A stretch of 61,963 bases of DNA from the IMG/VR virus record IMGVR_UViG_3300018080_000189, positions 1-61,963 of that record. One strand, 5' to 3'. Within the stretch, counting starts at the first letter, position 1, and each line of letters opens with the position of its first letter. The notes beneath the pieces were generated by a model. The model was not told the DNA's origin and did no database searches. It saw only the letters and a program-made list of their open reading frames with translations. The position numbers and the translations under genes are program-made. Shown in pieces: positions 40,192-48,926 of the stretch. The stretch is from a virus.

Positions 40192-40787
40192 TTACCTTTT
40201 TATTTCTGCGTAATATAATCCCCAAAGCTCTATCTCGGTGTCGGTGAGATAGCCCTCAGGGAATAAATCAGGACGAGCCTGAAATAGGAGAAGCCCCCTA
40301 GCGTAGCACAAAGCTAAGGCTGCTTTGACACTTTGGTCTCGCCAGAGGGCTTGGGTTTTCCCGGCACCTGACCCTTTCCTGTCAATTTGGTAATGGTATT
40401 GGTGATTTCATAAAATTCGATTGGGTAGGTGTCACAGAGTTTTACCGCGACCTCTAGGGTGACCTTTGGGGAGATTGAGGCGATAGTGAGCATTTCGAGC
40501 CGTTTGGCTATATCGGAAGGTACGTCGTCTGTGATACCCATAGCTTTTCTTATCGCTTCCACCTTTTCGCCTGTATGGCCGGATAAGAGACCATCTATAA
40601 GAGCTGAGATGTTCTGTTGTTTTGCTGCGGCCTCCTGGGTGTGGGCTAGTTCTGGGCCGGTGAGGCCCCGGACCGTAAAGATGGGTTTCTCATCTGGTGA
40701 GAAATAATCTTTGAGATCCGGGACCGGGACTTCTTGAGTTCTGGGCTGGAAGTTCGTTTTCATGAACTTCTTTTCGTCAAATGCCAT
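40192..40787 (-). CDS. Tail assembly chaperone, frameshift product (gpGT-like)
   Basis: Ribosomes slipping -1 at the heptamer G-GGA-AAA (40362 down to 40356) leave the frame of the 157-residue protein after codon 144 and read 54 more codons without a stop, ending TAA at 40192. The extension includes K-A-A-L-A-L-C-Y-A-R-G and E-I-E-L-W-G-L-Y-Y, a typical T-domain. The product of 198 residues would bridge tape measure and tail-tube subunits. The slip heptamer differs from lambda's GGGAAAG in one base. It is annotated as a joined product; only one reading frame change is required. Confidence 0.8.
40314..40787 (-). CDS. Tail assembly chaperone, unshifted form (gpG-like, 157 aa)
   Basis: Residues 30-125 are helical, with F-T-V-R-G-L-T-G-P-E-L and A-V-K-L-C-D-T-Y-P, like gpG-type chaperones that precede tape measures. 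The last codons are Pro/Lys-rich and contain the slip site. The abundant short form and rare long form together assemble the tail. It does not remain in the virion in known systems. Confidence 0.8.
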   Translation of the reverse strand: MAFDEKKFMKTNFQPRTQEVPVPDLKDYFSPDEKPIFTVRGLTGPELAHTQEAAAKQQNISALIDGLLSGHTGEKVEAIRKAMGITDDVPSDIAKRLEMLTIASISPKVTLEVAVKLCDTYPIEFYEITNTITKLTGKGQVPGKPKPSGETKVSKQP

Positions 40788-40824
40788 TGTGGTTCGCTCC
40801 TGTACTAGTGGTTAAGGGTTTGTA

Positions 40825-41841
40825 TTATGATTCTTGGTCTATTGCGACTTCATCAGCAGAGATGGTACAAGCCGCTACCATTGAGTCGTCTGCCGGGAAT
40901 GTACGCGTGATTCCGAGTTTGCCCTGACAGAGAATATAGCCTGTTTTGTATTTATCAGGGAAGAATTTGAACACTAGGATCTCCTCTTTGTTTTTGACCA
41001 CAGCGTCGTTGTAGCCGGTTCGGAGATAGGCGTTGAATGATCCCTGACCAATAGAGGATGAACGCGAGCCAATGGTCTGTTGGTATACCTGGTTGGAAGA
41101 GACGGAATGAGAGTTCTCAGGCGGTACGAAATCTGACACTGGGCGTAGTTCAGCGAATATCGGATCTGCGTAAGACGCATAGACGCCTTTGGGTAGTGCC
41201 CCGACATGATCATCCGGAAGTGCAGAGAGGAAGGTTATTGAGCCGCCAGTACGAGTGCCGTCAGCATTTGGTAAGAAATTCTCTTCCCAGAGAGGGTAAT
41301 CATAGCGTTCCTGGGTAGAGCCTGGAATCGTGTAGATTTCGGTTGAGAGCACGGCTGCATCGGTTTCTGAATTATATTTAACTTGAGCGACCTCTATCGC
41401 ACCTACCGTGATTAGTGGGGGCCCACCAGCAGCACCACGAGTAGATGACCAAGCGGATGCGTGGCCGGTGCCGGTTAATACGTCGTACGCCCCAGCTGCG
41501 GTTACGATAATGGAGTTGATTATGTATTTGGTAGCTGCGCCTGCGCCACGGGCACAAGTGATTTCAGCGGCAGGTATGGAAGTTTCCACCCCAGCGAGAT
41601 AGCAAGTCGAGGCAGGGCAATCTACTTTATTGTTCACACCAGCATCATCTGGAATAAACAACGGGTTTGATATTAACCCATCAGGTCTAACTACTGGGGA
41701 ATACCCGGATTTGTCAGACCAATAAGTCGCGTTTGACGTAAAATTGGTGTTATCGCCAGAGTCAGTCAACGCTTCCATAGCGTAAGCCGTCTCTCCAGCT
41801 TCGTACATCAATTTTCCATTCTCAGCTGTGTTAGATTTCAT
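40825..41841 (-). CDS. Major tail tube protein (338 aa)
   Basis: Beta-rich with many Gly, Ser and Thr; placed directly before the chaperone pair, the standard place for the tail tube gene. The core contains R-T-G-Y-N-D and F-K-F-F-P-D-K-Y. Four Cys are spread through the protein. Longer than lambda gpV, so it may carry an extra surface domain. Assigned mainly by position and composition. Confidence 0.7.
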   Translation of the reverse strand: MKSNTAENGKLMYEAGETAYAMEALTDSGDNTNFTSNATYWSDKSGYSPVVRPDGLISNPLFIPDDAGVNNKVDCPASTCYLAGVETSIPAAEITCARGAGAATKYIINSIIVTAAGAYDVLTGTGHASAWSSTRGAAGGPPLITVGAIEVAQVKYNSETDAAVLSTEIYTIPGSTQERYDYPLWEENFLPNADGTRTGGSITFLSALPDDHVGALPKGVYASYADPIFAELRPVSDFVPPENSHSVSSNQVYQQTIGSRSSSIGQGSFNAYLRTGYNDAVVKNKEEILVFKFFPDKYKTGYILCQGKLGITRTFPADDSMVAACTISADEVAIDQES

Positions 41842-41856
41842 TGATTGTACTCCTTG

Positions 41857-42570
41857 TTAGGATTGTTTATAGGGATTGCCAGCGAGTGTAGCATAGAAAA
41901 TAGAAAACGATACCGAGATCTTCACAATATCGTCTCCGGGATCAGGAAGTGGGTCTAAGCCTCCTCGTTGGTATTCTACGTTATTCAGGAGATCGGAGAA
42001 TAGATCATAGCGGGTACCGACTCCGGTAGTGGCCGCGATGGTCTCGCCTCCTGAGTTGAGAAAGTTTTCGGCGGTGAATGACCCCCAAGGGAGTCGTAAT
42101 AAAAATGTGCCAGCGGCAGTACCTAATGACCATGACCCTGATGAGAGGGTGGTGGACTCCAATACAGCGGTAGCGGATGAAGATGATCCAGTGAGTGTTG
42201 AGCCGATTTGTGGTTGTCGCACACCGGAAGTGAACGGCATAGTGATACGGGTAGCCAGCATACATGCTTGAATGTCGCCAAGTATATGCTCAGAAGTCCG
42301 GGCCGCTCGTTCAGATGCGTCGCCTTCAGAATTAACGAATTTACTAAACGCATCAATAGTGAGAGGCATTTCATGCACACCGTGGCCGAGATGCTCTGCA
42401 TTGGTGTCTTGTTCGGCTATCATTACGATGCCTGGGAGTTCTGGTTCCACAAGATCATAACGCCCACGGTAGACGTGTGTACCGATATTGGTTACGTAGC
42501 CATTGGTAGTAGTGATCTTGGCGAGTTCGGTTTTGATTGATTGTAGGATTTGTTCTCTTATAGTAAGCAT
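41857..42570 (-). CDS. Tail terminator/completion protein with inserted beta module (237 aa)
   Basis: Residues 1-125 and 195-237 fit a minor tail/terminator fold (helical I-R-E-Q-I-L-Q-S-I-K start). Residues 130-190 are an insert, G-S-S-S-S-A-T-A-V and L-S-S-G-S-W-S-L-G-T-A-A-G-T-F, which closely matches a segment of the head decoration protein at 50341. It would cap the tail tube and join head. The insert suggests an exposed surface module shared across the virion. Confidence 0.65.
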   Translation of the reverse strand: MLTIREQILQSIKTELAKITTTNGYVTNIGTHVYRGRYDLVEPELPGIVMIAEQDTNAEHLGHGVHEMPLTIDAFSKFVNSEGDASERAARTSEHILGDIQACMLATRITMPFTSGVRQPQIGSTLTGSSSSATAVLESTTLSSGSWSLGTAAGTFLLRLPWGSFTAENFLNSGGETIAATTGVGTRYDLFSDLLNNVEYQRGGLDPLPDPGDDIVKISVSFSIFYATLAGNPYKQS

Positions 42571-42576
42571 ATAGGT

Positions 42577-45186
42577 TTACTCCGGGGGGCTCGTAGATGT
42601 TGTCGTCATTGCTGTCGTTGTCGTTGTCGTTGTTGTTGTTGTTGTCGTTGTAGTAGTCACTACAGGACAACCATCTACAAACTTTAAATCATCCATGTAG
42701 ATTAAACCGCCCGATGGCGTAGATGTCATTCGTATCTTTACGAGTTTTGGGTTGTCTGATCGTGTAGAGAAATCCCAAGAATCTAACATTACCCAGGAAG
42801 AATAGTAATAATACACTTTTATGGTTGATCCGTCTCGAACTAACCTAAATCGTGATGGTGTTCCGCCTATCGTGTCTCCGGTCTCGCCTTGTGCTACGCC
42901 ATCTATAGTAGCATTAGCGGATACCTTAGCACCATCATTTACACGATATGATATATAAGCGGAGTCTGTATTACCTACTCCGTTAGTAGTTTCTATACTG
43001 AATGCTATAACAGTCCCTAGAGTTGACGCCTCTGAATAGTAAGAGTCCATGTCTATTCTAATATCAAAATCGCCACTGGGCACTTTGTAATCATAGTAAC
43101 AATTAGATCCACCAGTATCACCATTAGGAACTTCCAATTTTAATTTATTCCCAAATATAGTCGCTGTTCCATCATCTATCTCTTCCACATCCCAAGCGTC
43201 TAATGATTCAAACCCTTCATCCCATTCACACAGTGCTGTAGTAGTAGTAGTTGACGAGGACGATGAGGCGGTAGTGGAGGTAGAGGAGGTAGATGAAGTT
43301 GACGATGATGAGGTAGTGGATAGAGTCGAGGTAGTAGAGTCGGTAGATGATGTGGTGGATGTCGTTGATGCTGTTGATGATGTTGATGTAGAGGTTGACG
43401 AAGATGATGTTGTAGAAAGCGTAGAGGTTGTCGATTCGGTTGTAGATATCGTAGAAGCAGTCGAGGATGTTGTTGATGCGGTAGAGGATGAAGTAGTAGT
43501 GGATGAAGTAGATGAAGATGAAGAAGTTGTAGTTAATGTTGATGTTGTGGTCGATGTAGTCGTCCATACTACGTCTTCTCCTGTCGGACACCCATCTACA
43601 AATACTAAGTTGTCGTAAGAAACAAACCCACCACGGTTATTTTGATCGTATACGTAGAAGTGTATGCTTTTCAGATTAGTGGCTCTGCCACCAAAATCGT
43701 CGCTACGTATTAAATTCCAAGACCCAGAATGCTCGTAATACAGATAGACTACTGTGCCGGTACGGACTATTCTAAATCCTGTTATTACTGTCGCCAGCCC
43801 TACCTCAGTCGTAGTCTGATTCACACTGTTTATCGTGTTCCTACCATATACTCTGAATGGATTAGCGTCGTTGGTATGTCTGAGGCGTAATCTGCACCAG
43901 TCTGTCCAATAGTCACCAATGCCGCCACCGACTCTAAACTCTACATGAAATCCGTCTGTTGAGTTGTAATATGTGTAGCCATTTATGTCCACCCTAATGT
44001 CAAAATCGCCTGAGTCTATAGCATACACATAAGTTGCTAATATATAGGTGTCGGCTGAGTCTGGCAAAGATAGCCTTAGTCTTTCCGATGTTATGGTTGC
44101 GGTTTCGCCAGAACCCCCAGAGTATATGTCCAGTAAATTCAGACTTGAATCGTCACTGAACATCTCGTTATACAAACACCAATAAGTAGACGTAGTTGTT
44201 GTGGACGATAGTGTAGAGGAAGAGGTTGTAGTGAGGGTAGTAGAGAGGGTGGACGCGGTTGAGGAGGTTGTGGTGAAGGTGGTGGTAGAGGTTGAGGATG
44301 TGTGCGTGGTAGAGGTTGTGGAGAGTGTGGATAAGGTCGAAGTAGTGGATAGTGTTGAGGATGAGGTAGAGGTAGTTGAGGATGAGGTAGAGGTAGAGGT
44401 AGTTGAAAGCGTAGAAGAAGAAGTGGAAATGGTGGAAGCTGTAGAGGAGGTTGAAGAAGAAGTGGAAATGGTGGAAGCTGTAGAGGAGGTTGAAGAGGAT
44501 GTAGTAGTGGTAGAGATAGTGGATGCAGTTGACGAAGTTGAAGAAGACATAGTAGTGGTAGAGCTAGTGGATACTGTAGAGGAGGTTGAAGATGAAGTGG
44601 TGGTAGTGGAGCTAGTGGATGCAGTTGATGAAGTCGATGAAGATGTGGATGCAGTGGACGAGGTTGAGGATGTGGTCGTCATTGTGGTAGATAGAGTAGT
44701 GGAGACAGTAGATGCTGTAGATGATGTAGAGGTAGTAGATGACGTAGAGGAGGATGTAGAAGAGGAAGAAGAAGAAGTGGAGGTAAAGGTAGTGGAAGTT
44801 GATGTTGAGACTGTAGAGGATGTCGTAGATGTGGAAGAGGAGGTAGATGAAGTAGTAGATGAGGCAGTAGATGAGGTAGTAGATGATAAGGTAGTAGATG
44901 AAGTCGTGGTAGATGACGATGTAGAGGTTGAGGTCGAAGACGACGATGTGGAGAGCGTAGACGAAGTAGAAGCGGTAGATGATGTTGAGCTTGAACTACT
45001 AGAAGTCGAGAATGTAGATGAAGTGGTCGATGACGTGGAGTTCGTGGATGACGTGGTGGTGTGGCCCATTAACTCAAATATTTGCTCGATTGTGCATCTA
45101 TAGGTCTTGTCGCCCCGAACTACTAATAGTTGGTCAGGCCAATGTAGTATTGGTGCTGAATCGTATTGTGATATTTTTCTTGACAT
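42577..45186 (-). CDS. Mucin-like structural protein with two jelly-roll modules (869 aa)
   Basis: Residues 1-41 match the N-terminus of the 669-residue protein (I-S-Q-Y-D, L-H-W-P-D-Q-L, Y-R-C-T-I-E-Q-I). Ser/Thr tracts lie at 42-335, 538-650 and 842-869. Jelly-roll-like modules at 337-537 and 651-842 start with W-C-L-Y or L-C-E-W and end G-C-P. The last tract includes a 15-residue poly-Thr coded by a GTT/GTC-like microsatellite on the plus strand. It lies among tail-terminator and head-tail genes, so it may decorate the neck or tail shaft. AGGAGATA before the ATG. Confidence 0.75.
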   Translation of the reverse strand: MSRKISQYDSAPILHWPDQLLVVRGDKTYRCTIEQIFELMGHTTTSSTNSTSSTTSSTFSTSSSSSSTSSTASTSSTLSTSSSSTSTSTSSSTTTSSTTLSSTTSSTASSTTSSTSSSTSTTSSTVSTSTSTTFTSTSSSSSSTSSSTSSTTSTSSTASTVSTTLSTTMTTTSSTSSTASTSSSTSSTASTSSTTTTSSSTSSTVSTSSTTTMSSSTSSTASTISTTTTSSSTSSTASTISTSSSTSSTASTISTSSSTLSTTSTSTSSSTTSTSSSTLSTTSTLSTLSTTSTTHTSSTSTTTFTTTSSTASTLSTTLTTTSSSTLSSTTTTSTYWCLYNEMFSDDSSLNLLDIYSGGSGETATITSERLRLSLPDSADTYILATYVYAIDSGDFDIRVDINGYTYYNSTDGFHVEFRVGGGIGDYWTDWCRLRLRHTNDANPFRVYGRNTINSVNQTTTEVGLATVITGFRIVRTGTVVYLYYEHSGSWNLIRSDDFGGRATNLKSIHFYVYDQNNRGGFVSYDNLVFVDGCPTGEDVVWTTTSTTTSTLTTTSSSSSTSSTTTSSSTASTTSSTASTISTTESTTSTLSTTSSSSTSTSTSSTASTTSTTSSTDSTTSTLSTTSSSSTSSTSSTSTTASSSSSTTTTTALCEWDEGFESLDAWDVEEIDDGTATIFGNKLKLEVPNGDTGGSNCYYDYKVPSGDFDIRIDMDSYYSEASTLGTVIAFSIETTNGVGNTDSAYISYRVNDGAKVSANATIDGVAQGETGDTIGGTPSRFRLVRDGSTIKVYYYYSSWVMLDSWDFSTRSDNPKLVKIRMTSTPSGGLIYMDDLKFVDGCPVVTTTTTTTTTTTTTTTAMTTTSTSPPE

Positions 45187-45196
45187 TATCTCCTCG

Positions 45197-47701
45197 TTAT
45201 GGTGGAGGGGTTGACGTTGTTGTGCAGGTTGAAGTGGTACTAGTGGAAGATGAGGTAGTGGTTGTACTCCAGGTGGAGGCTGTAGATGAGGTTGAGGAAG
45301 AGGATGAGGTACTGGTAGTGGTAGTGGTAGACGCTGTAGATGAGGTTGTAGTCAGAGTGGACGAGGTTGTTGAGGAAGACGACGATGTACTAGTAGTCAC
45401 TGCGGTAATTTCAAGCACATGAGTCTGTAGATTATATCCTACTTGCCATACGATGAATGCGATAGCCTCCTCGTCAGTCATGGTAATATGAGACGCGCCT
45501 GGTGATGATATGACGGTGTATGGTGCGAGATAGGGTGATATGGTCGGCGTGAATAGCCCGGTATCGGCTTTGTATTCTCGCTCTACTATGTTGCCTGATG
45601 CTGCCTTCCATACTAAATGGAAGTGATAATAAGCGTGCTCACCTAAAGCGACAAACGTATCACCAGCTGTGTTGCTCAGGAGATGTTCCGCTGACCAGAC
45701 TTGACCTGGGCCTGCTGGGCGGGTTCGCAATGCTGCTTTACGGTCTGAGTTTATGTATATTAGCAGTGTCTCGCCGGTGTTCAGTACATTAGTGGCCTTA
45801 AGATTACTACCTGGGTATAGAGATACGTCAGCGGCAGTGGCTATTGATTGGGTTGCTTCCCAGTCGTCGCCACCTGCTGGGTTATTATCTGTCCCGTCTC
45901 TGTAAGCTGATTTGAGATCTGTGTACCCCTCACGCCAGACAGCTACCAGAGAGCCTACCGTTCCGGCATCGCCACGACGTATTGTAGAGCAGCATAAGTT
46001 GGATATGCCAGTTGCGAGTGTTTTAGCTGGATTGGCGGTGGTTGGGAGTGTATTACTGGCTGTTGATCTACGGACAAATAAATCGTAATCTTCGGTGGCG
46101 GTTACGTATAGAGAAGCAGAGACATTAATCTGATCTCCACCGCCGTCTTTAGCGATGTCTACGCGCTGATATGAACCGCCATCAGCTGATCCATCGAATA
46201 TTAGCGTGGAGGAATCCCATGAAAAGTTAGTAGCTGGGTAACCAGTGCTTTCGCGACCCAAACAGTCATCACCACTTTGATATACTACAAATGCGACTGT
46301 AGAATCTCCTATCAAGGAAAAATCACGAGATACGCCAGTATCGGTAATACGGGCAGAAGAGTTTTCTGTCCAGTCGTCAGGGTCGATAGTGAGACGGGCT
46401 TGGGTAGAATAGTCAAAACAAATAGCGGGTATTGACTCGTTATAATAAGATCGCCAGTAGCGGGTACCGTCAGACCAGATCTTAAGCTGAGTTGAATAGC
46501 CTGTCATAGATTCAGGTTGAATAGTGGTAGTGGTTGAGGATGAGATAGTGGTTGAGGAGGTAGTAGTGGAAGATGTTGTCGAGAGTGTGGAGGCTGTAGA
46601 TGAGGTTGAGGAAGAGGATGAGGTTGTAGTCGTAGAGGATGATGTAGTGGATGTAGTGGATGTAGTGGATGTAGTGGATGTAGACGTAGTTGAGAGTGTG
46701 GAAGCTGTGGATGAGGTTGAAGATGATGAGGATGAGGATGAGGTGGTAGTTGATAGTGTGGAGGCTGTAGAGGACGAAGATGAGGATGAAGAGGTAGTAG
46801 TCGAGGATGTAGATAATGTACTGGATGATGAGGTTGTAGTCGTAGAGGATGATGAAGATGATGTAGTTGTAGACAGTGAGGTTGTAGTCGTAGAGGATGA
46901 TGAAGTTGATGAAGTTGAGGACGTAGATGAAGATGAAGAAGTCGTAGTACTGGCCGTACTTGACGATGACGACGATGACGATGAGGATGAAGAAGTCGTA
47001 GTGGTAGTGGATGACGAACTACACGTAGAGGATGTAGAAGTGGAAGACGATGAGGTAGTTGTCGATGACGTTGTAGTGGATGTAGAAGAAGTGGAGGTTG
47101 TAGTAGACGATGAGCTGGTTGTGGACGAGCTTGAGCTGGTAGACGTAGACGTAGTAGAGGAGCTGGAGGATGTTGAGGATGTAGAGAACGTCGTAGTGGT
47201 AGTGGACGATGACGATGACGTGGTAGTGGAAGACGTAGTGGTCGAGGACGAGCTGGTTGTGGATAGTGTCGAACACGTACTTGATGATGACGACGATGAC
47301 GTGGTAGTGGATGACGATGATGTAGTTGTGGTCGTAGTCATTGACGTGGTTGTAGTTGTGTTTAGGCTCGCTATGGCCATGTATTTGATCCAGGTGCGCT
47401 TGCCGGGTATTGGGGATTCTAATACAAAACTACCCTCGCTAGGAACTACTACACGATCCCCTCTGGCGACTGTGTAACCAGTAGGCAGATCCTCAGGTCG
47501 GAATTTCACCACCTTATTTGTCGTGACTACGTATCCTTCATAGCCGCCTGGGACTTGAGCGTACTCTTGAGTGACCCGTACAGTGATTGAGAATGACGAG
47601 ACGGAGGGGTCTAGTGGTATATAAGTCGCAGATACGCCGAGGTTATCCATTATGTCTTCAGATGCTTGAGATAGTATGTCGAGTATATCGTCAGCTGCCA
47701 T
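45197..47701 (-). CDS. Head-tail connector domain fused to mucin-like tracts (834 aa)
   Basis: Residues 1-112 fit a head-closure or neck protein (D-I-L-D-I-L-S-Q-A, then D-R-V-V-V-P-S-E-G). Residues 113-394 are Ser/Thr only. Residues 395-765 form a beta-propeller-like domain with repeated W/Y strands (L-K-I-W-S-D-G-T-R-Y-W-R). Residues 767-834 are Ser/Thr again, ending T-C-T-T-T-S-T-P-P-P exactly like the 669-residue protein. Neck proteins are normally under 150 residues, so this is a large fusion, probably whiskers or collar fibres. The start has no strong ribosome site, but the gene follows its neighbour by three bases. Confidence 0.65.
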   Translation of the reverse strand: MAADDILDILSQASEDIMDNLGVSATYIPLDPSVSSFSITVRVTQEYAQVPGGYEGYVVTTNKVVKFRPEDLPTGYTVARGDRVVVPSEGSFVLESPIPGKRTWIKYMAIASLNTTTTTSMTTTTTTSSSSTTTSSSSSSSTCSTLSTTSSSSTTTSSTTTSSSSSTTTTTFSTSSTSSSSSTTSTSTSSSSSTTSSSSTTTSTSSTSTTTSSTTTSSSSTSTSSTCSSSSTTTTTSSSSSSSSSSSSTASTTTSSSSSTSSTSSTSSSSTTTTSLSTTTSSSSSSTTTTSSSSTLSTSSTTTSSSSSSSSTASTLSTTTSSSSSSSSTSSTASTLSTTSTSTTSTTSTTSTTSSSTTTTSSSSSTSSTASTLSTTSSTTTSSTTISSSTTTTIQPESMTGYSTQLKIWSDGTRYWRSYYNESIPAICFDYSTQARLTIDPDDWTENSSARITDTGVSRDFSLIGDSTVAFVVYQSGDDCLGRESTGYPATNFSWDSSTLIFDGSADGGSYQRVDIAKDGGGDQINVSASLYVTATEDYDLFVRRSTASNTLPTTANPAKTLATGISNLCCSTIRRGDAGTVGSLVAVWREGYTDLKSAYRDGTDNNPAGGDDWEATQSIATAADVSLYPGSNLKATNVLNTGETLLIYINSDRKAALRTRPAGPGQVWSAEHLLSNTAGDTFVALGEHAYYHFHLVWKAASGNIVEREYKADTGLFTPTISPYLAPYTVISSPGASHITMTDEEAIAFIVWQVGYNLQTHVLEITAVTTSTSSSSSTTSSTLTTTSSTASTTTTTSTSSSSSTSSTASTWSTTTTSSSTSTTSTCTTTSTPPP

Positions 47702-47704
47702 GTA

Positions 47705-48130
47705 TTACTCCGAAGGGTTCCAACCGGTTAGAGGCGTGATGTGCATAGAGAGTATCGCGCCCTGGCCAGCTTCTATTATACGTTGCTCTTTCATATAGCC
47801 GTCAAGAGCTGCCTGAAGAGTGGCTTCCTGCGCCATGATAGCGGTGTGGAGGTTTTCGCCTGCAATGAACTTAAAGTCAATATCCTCGGTGAAGAGGATA
47901 GTAGATTCGTATTTGTCGGTGTACTCTACGTCTACAGGACCAGGGGCGTATGCTGTGTATTTTTTGTAGTATTGGGTTTCGGTATAGGTGATGCGGAGGG
48001 TTATTGTAAAGCAGTCGGTGGTGTTTTCTGATACGTTGTGTATAGTGACCTCGGTGGCGTAGGAGGGGGCGCCTTCAGCGAACCAGGTGTTGAATTCCTG
48101 GCCAAATATGTATATTCTACCGTCTTCCAT
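47705..48130 (-). CDS. Hypothetical virion protein (141 aa)
   Basis: Beta-rich, with an N-V-S-E-N-T-T-D-C segment and a helical C-terminus. It sits between the minor tail Z-like protein and the neck fusion, so it is probably a head-tail joining component. No family recognised. Confidence 0.55.
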   Translation of the reverse strand: MEDGRIYIFGQEFNTWFAEGAPSYATEVTIHNVSENTTDCFTITLRITYTETQYYKKYTAYAPGPVDVEYTDKYESTILFTEDIDFKFIAGENLHTAIMAQEATLQAALDGYMKEQRIIEAGQGAILSMHITPLTGWNPSE

Positions 48131-48140
48131 TTTGTATTAC

Positions 48141-48770
48141 CTATTTGTTGTATTTTAATATATAGTCGATTTGATGAGTCAGCTCACGTTCTAGGCGTTT
48201 AGAGCCATACTCCAGGACGCGATTCATTACAGGAGTATTGCTCAACACGTCTGGTACGCGAGAACTGAATAGTTGTTTTATCTTGCGGCCAGCGGGACCC
48301 TTTGCGCCTGGGTTTTTGCGAACGAATATACCACGGTGGCCGGATTTTAGTTTGGGAATAAACGCATGAGCAAGTTGGTGTCGGCCACGGCCCTTCTGGA
48401 CAGTCACGTAGATTTTCTTGGCGTAGCGTTTACGATTACCACGTTGATTAGAGTATTCGATAAGTGGGACATTGGGGCCTTGGGTAGATACGAGCCCGCC
48501 GGGCTTAGCCACAGTTGCGCGTTTTATGTTGAATGTTCGGGTAGTGCGTCGGCCTGTTTGCTTATATATGTAACGGCGCTGGAGGTTAGTCGTGGCGCGG
48601 ATCTCGTCAGAGATAGATTTACGCATACCACCGGACTTTAACCCCAGGGTATTGTTAATGGCCCTAGAGAGGGCGCGATTAGCTGCACGCCCTCCCATAG
48701 AGTGCATTAAGCGGTTTAGGTCGCGGAGTTGCGCTTCCGATATGTGAATACTGAATGACGAGCTAGGCAT
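48141..48770 (-). CDS. Minor tail protein Z-like (209 aa)
   Basis: I start at 48770; the longer frame reads back through another gene. R-A-A-N-R-A-L-S-R-A-I-N-N-T (about 28-41) is the signature of the prophage minor tail protein Z family (lambda gpZ-like), followed by a basic middle and helical end. Acts in tail completion or head-tail joining. It overlaps the small upstream gene by 8 bases. Confidence 0.7.
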   Translation of the reverse strand: MPSSSFSIHISEAQLRDLNRLMHSMGGRAANRALSRAINNTLGLKSGGMRKSISDEIRATTNLQRRYIYKQTGRRTTRTFNIKRATVAKPGGLVSTQGPNVPLIEYSNQRGNRKRYAKKIYVTVQKGRGRHQLAHAFIPKLKSGHRGIFVRKNPGAKGPAGRKIKQLFSSRVPDVLSNTPVMNRVLEYGSKRLERELTHQIDYILKYNK

Positions 48771-48924
48771 ACACCTCGTCGAATACGAATCGGTTATCAG
48801 TATCGAGGATTGGTATACCGTTTTCGTCCAGTATAGGTCCAACACCGGCGTCAGTGATCTCGACAGGCATGAGGTCTTGAGTGCGGAGATCCGCGACGGT
48901 GAGTTGTGAATAATCAATATACAT
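48763..48924 (-). CDS. Small acidic virion-region protein (53 aa)
   Basis: A gene of 53 codons, from the ATG at 48924 (AAAGGA about 11 bases upstream) to the TAG at 48763. The product is acidic (D-L-R-T-Q-D-L-M-P-V-E-I-T-D, D-E-N-G-I-P-I-L-D) and sits in the usual slot of a small head-tail connector. It occupies the sequence otherwise read as a 5' extension of the minor tail Z-like gene. Function unknown. Confidence 0.65.
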   Translation of the reverse strand: MYIDYSQLTVADLRTQDLMPVEITDAGVGPILDENGIPILDTDNRFVFDEVYA

Positions 48925-48926
48925 AG

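Noticed and set aside
44201-45103. 300-codon plus-strand Val/Glu/Asp frame
   Set aside because: Antisense shadow of the Ser/Thr tract of the 869-residue protein.
30217-47400. Repeat arrays resembling CRISPR or tandem repeats
   Set aside because: The repeats are short in-frame triplet patterns within genes, without constant repeat length or unique spacers.
46524-47477. 317-codon plus-strand Val/Asp/Glu frame
   Set aside because: Antisense shadow of the Ser/Thr tract of the neck fusion protein.
48771-48917. N-terminal extension of the minor tail Z-like gene
   Set aside because: The stretch is better explained by the 53-codon gene at 48763-48924 in another frame; the family match starts after the ATG at 48770.
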